In this document: positions 59,665-64,000 of the stretch, in pieces
Numbering within the stretch: the first letter of the stretch is position 1
How the letters are laid out: the number at the start of each line of letters is the position of its first letter
Assembly (NCBI RefSeq): GCF_003003215.1
Contig: NZ_PVUF01000013.1
Coordinates: forward strand, 59,853 to 123,852
DNA from: Tritonibacter scottomollicae
GTDB lineage: Bacteria > Pseudomonadota > Alphaproteobacteria > Rhodobacterales > Rhodobacteraceae
Length of the DNA: 64,000 bases
Direction: 5' to 3'
Translations under genes and position numbers: made by a program
The notes under the pieces: generated by a model
Database searches by the model: none
Told to the model about the DNA's origin: nothing
What the model saw: only the letters and a program-made list of their open reading frames with translations

Positions 59665-60449
59665 CGCACCTCGGCATCCTTGATGGCAAAGCGGGCTTCG
59701 AATTCTGCCGCCTGCTCTGGTGTCAGGGGGCTTACGGGCACGGGCGCCACAGCTTTCTGCCGGGAATCGTTGGACCCATGGTGGCCACGCACGAACATCA
59801 GCGCATCGGACAGGGTAATGGTCGGCATGAAGCGCGGGATCTTCTGATGCGCAAAATTCATGATCGTCAGTGGGGTGCCGCCTCGAACATGCACGCCAAG
59901 GGCGGCCACGTAGTAAGGGCGATGGAGCGCTGCCGCTGCGATCCCCTCTGCGCTGAACTCGGCGACATAGCCCATGTTGAAATCTACAGCCACAGCGCGA
60001 TGGCGCTCGATCAGCCCTGAACAATCGCTCACCGTTTGGCGTAGCCGCTCGACAAAATCAACCGACACCGCATCGTCGTCATCGTAGCGAAACTGCAGGC
60101 AGGGCGCATCGGGATCACGGCGGGCGTCATTCAGGATCGCCTTCATGATCGGGCGCTGCTGACGCGGCGGATGCTTCTGGAGACTGATCTGCGGGATGTC
60201 GGCCACCAGATCGCGTAGCCGGGTTTCGTGATGCGCCGGCAGGCTGTCACCGATGACGATAATCAGATCGAAGTCCTGATCCGTCTGCTCGCGCAGACAG
60301 GGCAGGGCGACCGTCTCAAACAGGCGGAACCGCTCTTCCAGCCGGGCCTCGGCGTAGAGAAACGCGATACGTTCCTCGATGCTGTTGTGTTCCACCTGAA
60401 AGCCGCCGATGGCAGGGTATGAAAAACGGCACAGCCCAATCACTTGCAT
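59643..60449 (-). CDS. putative glycosyltransferase, rhamnosyltransferase-like (PF11316 type)
   Basis: The 268-residue product is of the putative rhamnosyl transferase family. It has VIGLCRFSYPAIGGFQVEH at the N-terminus, LFETVALPCLREQTDQDFDL near residue 42 and the acidic motif FRYDDDDAVSVDFV near residue 120. The ATG at 60449 has GGAGGGG seven bases upstream; a longer frame from 60563 would run into the rpsL promoter. It shares blocks with the plus-strand protein at 57969-58781. The acceptor is unknown. Confidence 0.8.
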   Translation of the reverse strand: MQVIGLCRFSYPAIGGFQVEHNSIEERIAFLYAEARLEERFRLFETVALPCLREQTDQDFDLIIVIGDSLPAHHETRLRDLVADIPQISLQKHPPRQQRPIMKAILNDARRDPDAPCLQFRYDDDDAVSVDFVERLRQTVSDCSGLIERHRAVAVDFNMGYVAEFSAEGIAAAALHRPYYVAALGVHVRGGTPLTIMNFAHQKIPRFMPTITLSDALMFVRGHHGSNDSRQKAVAPVPVSPLTPEQAAEFEARFAIKDAEVRQVFSAT

Positions 60450-60539
60450 TCTACCCCTCCCAAGGCACACAGTCGCCTGACTATGCCGTCCGGCGTGCTT
60501 GGCAGCAAGGTCAGGGCCCGAGCGCGACCGGGGCATGTG

Positions 60540-60568
60540 TTGACAACCCGGGCGACTCTGCATATACG
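60540..60568 (+). promoter_or_regulatory. sigma-70-type promoter of the rpsL-rpsG-fusA-tuf operon
   Basis: TTGACA at 60540-60545 and TATACG at 60563-60568 are 17 bases apart, about 240 bases before the rpsL start. The rest of the 361-base gap (60450-60810) has no gene; an untranslated leader of this length would fit autoregulation by S7, not shown. Confidence 0.75.
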
Positions 60569-60810
60569 CGCGCTATCCGGTTCGGAGGAGAAGTCCCTCT
60601 TACGCCGATATCATATCTGTAGTGGCTCAAGGTCAGGGCACTTTTACCACCCCGACCCTCTGTAAACCCACCGCGACGTTCACCTCGGAATGGGAGCGTT
60701 TGCGGTTTTTGCGTTTGCGTAAGTGGCAGAGGCAGATGAATTCGCCGCACGTCTCCGGGCATTCCGGGCCGCGTGCATGACATAGTGTTGCAAAACGGGG
60801 AATAACCGGA

Positions 60811-61182
60811 ATGCCAACGATCCAACAGCTGATCCGCAAGCCGCGTCAGCCGAAAGTAAAGCGCTCCAAATCCATGCACCTGGAGCAGTGCCCACAAAAG
60901 CGCGGCGTCTGCACTCGCGTTTATACCACCACACCTAAGAAGCCGAACTCCGCTATGCGGAAAGTTGCGAAGGTTCGCCTGACCAACGGTTTCGAAGTGA
61001 TCTCCTACATCCCGGGCGAATCCCACAACCTTCAGGAACACTCCGTGGTTCTGATCCGTGGCGGCCGTGTAAAAGACCTTCCGGGTGTCCGTTACCACAT
61101 CCTGCGCGGTGTTCTGGATACCCAGGGCGTCAAAGACCGTAAGCAGCGTCGCTCCAAGTATGGCGCGAAGCGTCCTAAGTAA
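60811..61182 (+). CDS. rpsL: 30S ribosomal protein S12
   Basis: The 123-residue S12 of the decoding centre. [19 protein letters not shown] contains the lysine pair linked to streptomycin resistance in wild-type form, and [14 protein letters not shown] carries the second site, also wild type. It opens the str operon, 18 bases before rpsG. Confidence 0.98.
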   Translation: MPTIQQLIRKPRQPKVKRSKSMHLEQCPQKRGVCTRVYTTTPKKPNSAMRKVAKVRLTNGFEVISYIPGESHNLQEHSVVLIRGGRVKDLPGVRYHILRGVLDTQGVKDRKQRRSKYGAKRPK

Positions 61183-61200
61183 TAAGAAGGATACTGATAG

Positions 61201-61671
61201 ATGTCCCGTCGTCACGCTGCAGAAAAACGCGAAATTCTCCCCGACGCCAAGTTCGGTGACCGCGTTCTGTCCAAATTCATGAACAACCTGATGATCGATG
61301 GTAAAAAATCGGTCGCAGAGAGCATTGTCTACAACGCGTTCGACCGCGTTGAAGCAAAGATCAAGCGCGCTCCCGTGGAAGTGTTCCACGAAGCCCTCGA
61401 CAACGTGAAACCCTCCGTTGAGGTTCGTTCGCGTCGTGTGGGTGGTGCCACCTACCAGGTGCCCGTTGAAGTGCGTCCCGAGCGCCGTGAAGCGCTCGCC
61501 ATCCGTTGGTTGATCACTGCGGCCCGTGGCCGTAACGAGAACACAATGGAAGAGCGCCTCGCCGGTGAGCTCCTCGATGCTGTACAAAGCCGGGGTACTG
61601 CCGTTAAGAAGCGCGAAGACACGCACAAGATGGCTGAGGCTAACAAAGCCTTCTCGCATTATCGCTGGTAA
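61201..61671 (+). CDS. rpsG: 30S ribosomal protein S7
   Basis: The 156-residue S7 nucleates the head of the small subunit. [20 protein letters not shown] (about residues 20-39) and [20 protein letters not shown] (about 79-98) are diagnostic. It lies between rpsL and fusA in the str operon. Confidence 0.98.
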   Translation: MSRRHAAEKREILPDAKFGDRVLSKFMNNLMIDGKKSVAESIVYNAFDRVEAKIKRAPVEVFHEALDNVKPSVEVRSRRVGGATYQVPVEVRPERREALAIRWLITAARGRNENTMEERLAGELLDAVQSRGTAVKKREDTHKMAEANKAFSHYRW

Positions 61672-61691
61672 CTCTTTAGAGGCTCATCCAA

Positions 61692-63812
61692 ATGGCACGC
61701 GACTATCCGCTAGACCGCTACCGTAACTTCGGTATCATGGCGCACATCGATGCAGGTAAAACCACCTGCTCCGAGCGCATCCTGTTTTACACCGGCAAAT
61801 CCCACAACCTTGGTGAGGTGCACGATGGTGCGGCCACCATGGACTGGATGGAGCAGGAGCAGGAACGCGGTATTACCATCACCTCCGCGGCGACGACCAC
61901 GTTCTGGGAGCGCACTGAGAACGGCACCGAGCCGGACTCCGAAAAGCACCGCCTGAACATCATCGACACCCCTGGCCACGTTGACTTCACCATCGAAGTC
62001 GAGCGTTCGCTCGCCGTTCTTGACGGCGCGGTGTGCGTTCTTGACGCCAACGCCGGTGTTGAACCGCAGACCGAAACCGTGTGGCGCCAAGCTGACCGCT
62101 ACAAGGTTCCGCGTATGGTCTTCGTCAACAAGATGGACAAGATCGGCGCAGACTTCTTCAACTGCGTCAACATGATCGAAGACCGCACCGGCGCCCGCGC
62201 CGTGCCCGTCGGCATTCCGATCGGTGCCGAGACCGAGCTGGAAGGCCTGCTCGATCTGGTGACCATGGAAGAATGGCTGTGGCAGGGTGAAGACCTTGGT
62301 GCATCCTGGATCAAGGCTCCGATCCGTGAGAGCCTGCAGGACATGGCCAACGAATGGCGTGGCAAGATGATCGAAGCGGCTGTCGAAATGGACGACGCGG
62401 CGATGGAAAACTACCTGATGGACGGCGCCGAGCCTGACGTCGCCACCCTGCGCGATCTTCTGCGCAAAGGGACCCTGGCGATGGCATTCGTGCCTGTTCT
62501 GGGTGGCTCCGCGTTCAAGAACAAAGGCGTACAGCCTCTGCTCAACGCTGTGATCGACTATCTGCCCAGCCCGCTGGACGTTGTCGACTACATGGGCTTC
62601 AAACCCGGCGACGAAACAGAAACCCGTGACATTCCGCGTCGTGCGGATGACTCCATGGCGTTCTCTGGCCTGGCGTTCAAAATCATGAACGACCCCTTCG
62701 TCGGCTCCCTGACCTTCACCCGGATCTACTCCGGCGTGCTGAACAAGGGCGACTCGATCCTGAATGCCACCAAAGGCAAAAAAGAGCGCATCGGTCGTAT
62801 GATGATGATGCACTCCAACAACCGGGAAGAGATCGAAGAAGCTTTCGCAGGCGACATCATCGCGCTGGCGGGTCTGAAGGACACCACCACCGGTGATACC
62901 CTCTGCGATCCCAAAGAGCCGGTCGTTCTGGAAACCATGACCTTCCCGGATCCGGTTATCGAGATCGCCGTGGAGCCCAAGACCAAGGGCGACCAGGAGA
63001 AAATGTCTCAGGGTCTGGCACGTCTTGCAGCCGAAGATCCGTCCTTCCGCGTGGAGACCGACCTCGAGTCCGGTCAGACCATCATGAAGGGCATGGGCGA
63101 ACTTCACCTGGACATCCTCGTTGATCGTCTGAAGCGTGAATTCAAGGTCGAAGCCAACATCGGTGCGCCTCAGGTGGCCTACCGCGAGACCATCGGTCAC
63201 GAGGTCGAGCACACCTACACCCACAAGAAACAGTCGGGTGGTTCGGGTCAGTTCGCCGAGGTGAAGATGATCATCTCGCCGACAGAAGCCGGTGAAGGCT
63301 TTTCCTTCGAATCCCGCATCGTTGGTGGTTCGGTTCCGAAGGAATACATCCCCGGTGTCGAAAAAGGCATCACCTCGGTCATGGACTCCGGTCCGTTGGC
63401 TGGCTTCCCGGTGATCGACTTCAAAGTTGCTCTGATCGACGGTAAGTTCCACGACGTGGACTCCAGCGTTCTGGCCTTTGAAATCGCTGCCCGTATGGCG
63501 ATGCGTGAAGGTATGCGCAAAGCTGGTGCTAAGCTGCTTGAGCCGATCATGAAAGTCGAAGTGATCACTCCGGAAGAATACACCGGTAGCATCATTGGCG
63601 ATCTGACATCCCGTCGGGGTCAGGTGTCCGGTCAGGAGCCGCGCGGCAACGCAATTGCGCTCGACGCAAATGTGCCGCTGGCCAACATGTTCGGTTACAT
63701 CAACACCCTGCGCTCCATGTCCTCGGGCCGCGCGCAGTTCACCATGCAGTTCTCGCACTACGATCCGGTACCGCAGAACATCTCTGACGAGATCCAGGCG
63801 AAATACGCGTAA
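61692..63812 (+). CDS. fusA: elongation factor G
   Basis: A 706-residue translocase GTPase. G1 AHIDAGKTT (about residues 17-25), G3 DTPGHVDF (about 91-98) and G4 NKMD (about 145-148) are intact, followed by the domain II-V regions with [18 protein letters not shown] near residue 469 and [17 protein letters not shown] near the C-terminus. It is preceded by a weak AGAGG site 20 bases after rpsG. A GC-rich stem in the 63-base gap to tuf has no T-run and is not called as a terminator. Confidence 0.98.
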   Translation: MARDYPLDRYRNFGIMAHIDAGKTTCSERILFYTGKSHNLGEVHDGAATMDWMEQEQERGITITSAATTTFWERTENGTEPDSEKHRLNIIDTPGHVDFTIEVERSLAVLDGAVCVLDANAGVEPQTETVWRQADRYKVPRMVFVNKMDKIGADFFNCVNMIEDRTGARAVPVGIPIGAETELEGLLDLVTMEEWLWQGEDLGASWIKAPIRESLQDMANEWRGKMIEAAVEMDDAAMENYLMDGAEPDVATLRDLLRKGTLAMAFVPVLGGSAFKNKGVQPLLNAVIDYLPSPLDVVDYMGFKPGDETETRDIPRRADDSMAFSGLAFKIMNDPFVGSLTFTRIYSGVLNKGDSILNATKGKKERIGRMMMMHSNNREEIEEAFAGDIIALAGLKDTTTGDTLCDPKEPVVLETMTFPDPVIEIAVEPKTKGDQEKMSQGLARLAAEDPSFRVETDLESGQTIMKGMGELHLDILVDRLKREFKVEANIGAPQVAYRETIGHEVEHTYTHKKQSGGSGQFAEVKMIISPTEAGEGFSFESRIVGGSVPKEYIPGVEKGITSVMDSGPLAGFPVIDFKVALIDGKFHDVDSSVLAFEIAARMAMREGMRKAGAKLLEPIMKVEVITPEEYTGSIIGDLTSRRGQVSGQEPRGNAIALDANVPLANMFGYINTLRSMSSGRAQFTMQFSHYDPVPQNISDEIQAKYA

Positions 63813-63863
63813 GCGTGACGAATTGGGGGGGCGCACAGAGGTGCGCTCCCTCCTTAAAGCTAA

Positions 63864-64000
<137 letters not shown>

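Overview
The window looks like a chromosomal segment from a marine alphaproteobacterium of the Roseobacter group (Rhodobacteraceae). The evidence is the high GC content, a PhyR-NepR-EcfG general stress response locus, TctABC/TctDE tricarboxylate uptake, many ABC transporters, and the ribosomal protein and RNA polymerase sequences. The species was not determined. No CRISPR array, tRNA, rRNA or intact mobile element was seen.

Layout. (1) 1-1.6 kb: the 3' part of a GH20 beta-N-acetylhexosaminidase gene. (2) 1.7-5.8 kb: mdeR-mdeA-mdeB, a methionine gamma-lyase catabolic locus with a divergent Lrp-type regulator. (3) 5.8-15.0 kb: a tricarboxylate block. A minus-strand operon tctD-tctE-solute-binding protein faces a plus-strand operon tctC-tctB-tctA-class III CoA-transferase-citryl-CoA-lyase-like protein-AbrB-family membrane protein. 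This suggests uptake followed by CoA-transferase activation and retro-aldol cleavage of citrate or a related acid. (4) 15.1-22.1 kb: a general stress response island. It holds an entericidin-like lipoprotein, a small secreted protein, ExoD, a PRC-barrel protein, a HisKA_2-type histidine kinase, ecfG, nepR, phyR, a DUF1328 protein and dps. I find six promoters of the form GGAAC-N16-CGTT here, two of them fused into one perfect palindrome between nepR and phyR.

(5) 22.3-32.2 kb: iron uptake, with exbB-exbD-exbD-tonB and a hydroxamate-type siderophore receptor, ABC importer and siderophore-interacting reductase. (6) 32.4-35.8 kb: a GntR regulator with a NitT/TauT-type ABC importer of unknown substrate. 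(7) 35.8-39.0 kb: tungstate importer tupB-tupC-tupA plus a regulator that joins an excisionase-like helix-turn-helix to a periplasmic-binding-like domain. (8) 39.0-42.0 kb: a decayed IS3-family transposase fragment and a TPR/GT41 (O-GlcNAc-transferase-like) gene.

(9) 42.2-64 kb: the core transcription-translation cluster secE-nusG-rplK-rplA-rplJ-rplL-rpoB-rpoC-rpsL-rpsG-fusA-tuf (tuf cut by the window end). It is unusual in that five glycosyltransferase-like genes and one EamA permease sit in three of its seams: after nusG, after rplA and after rpoC. Each block lies directly behind an intrinsic terminator. Starts were moved downstream of the longest open frame wherever a ribosome binding site or family alignment supported it. 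All functions are predicted from sequence alone.
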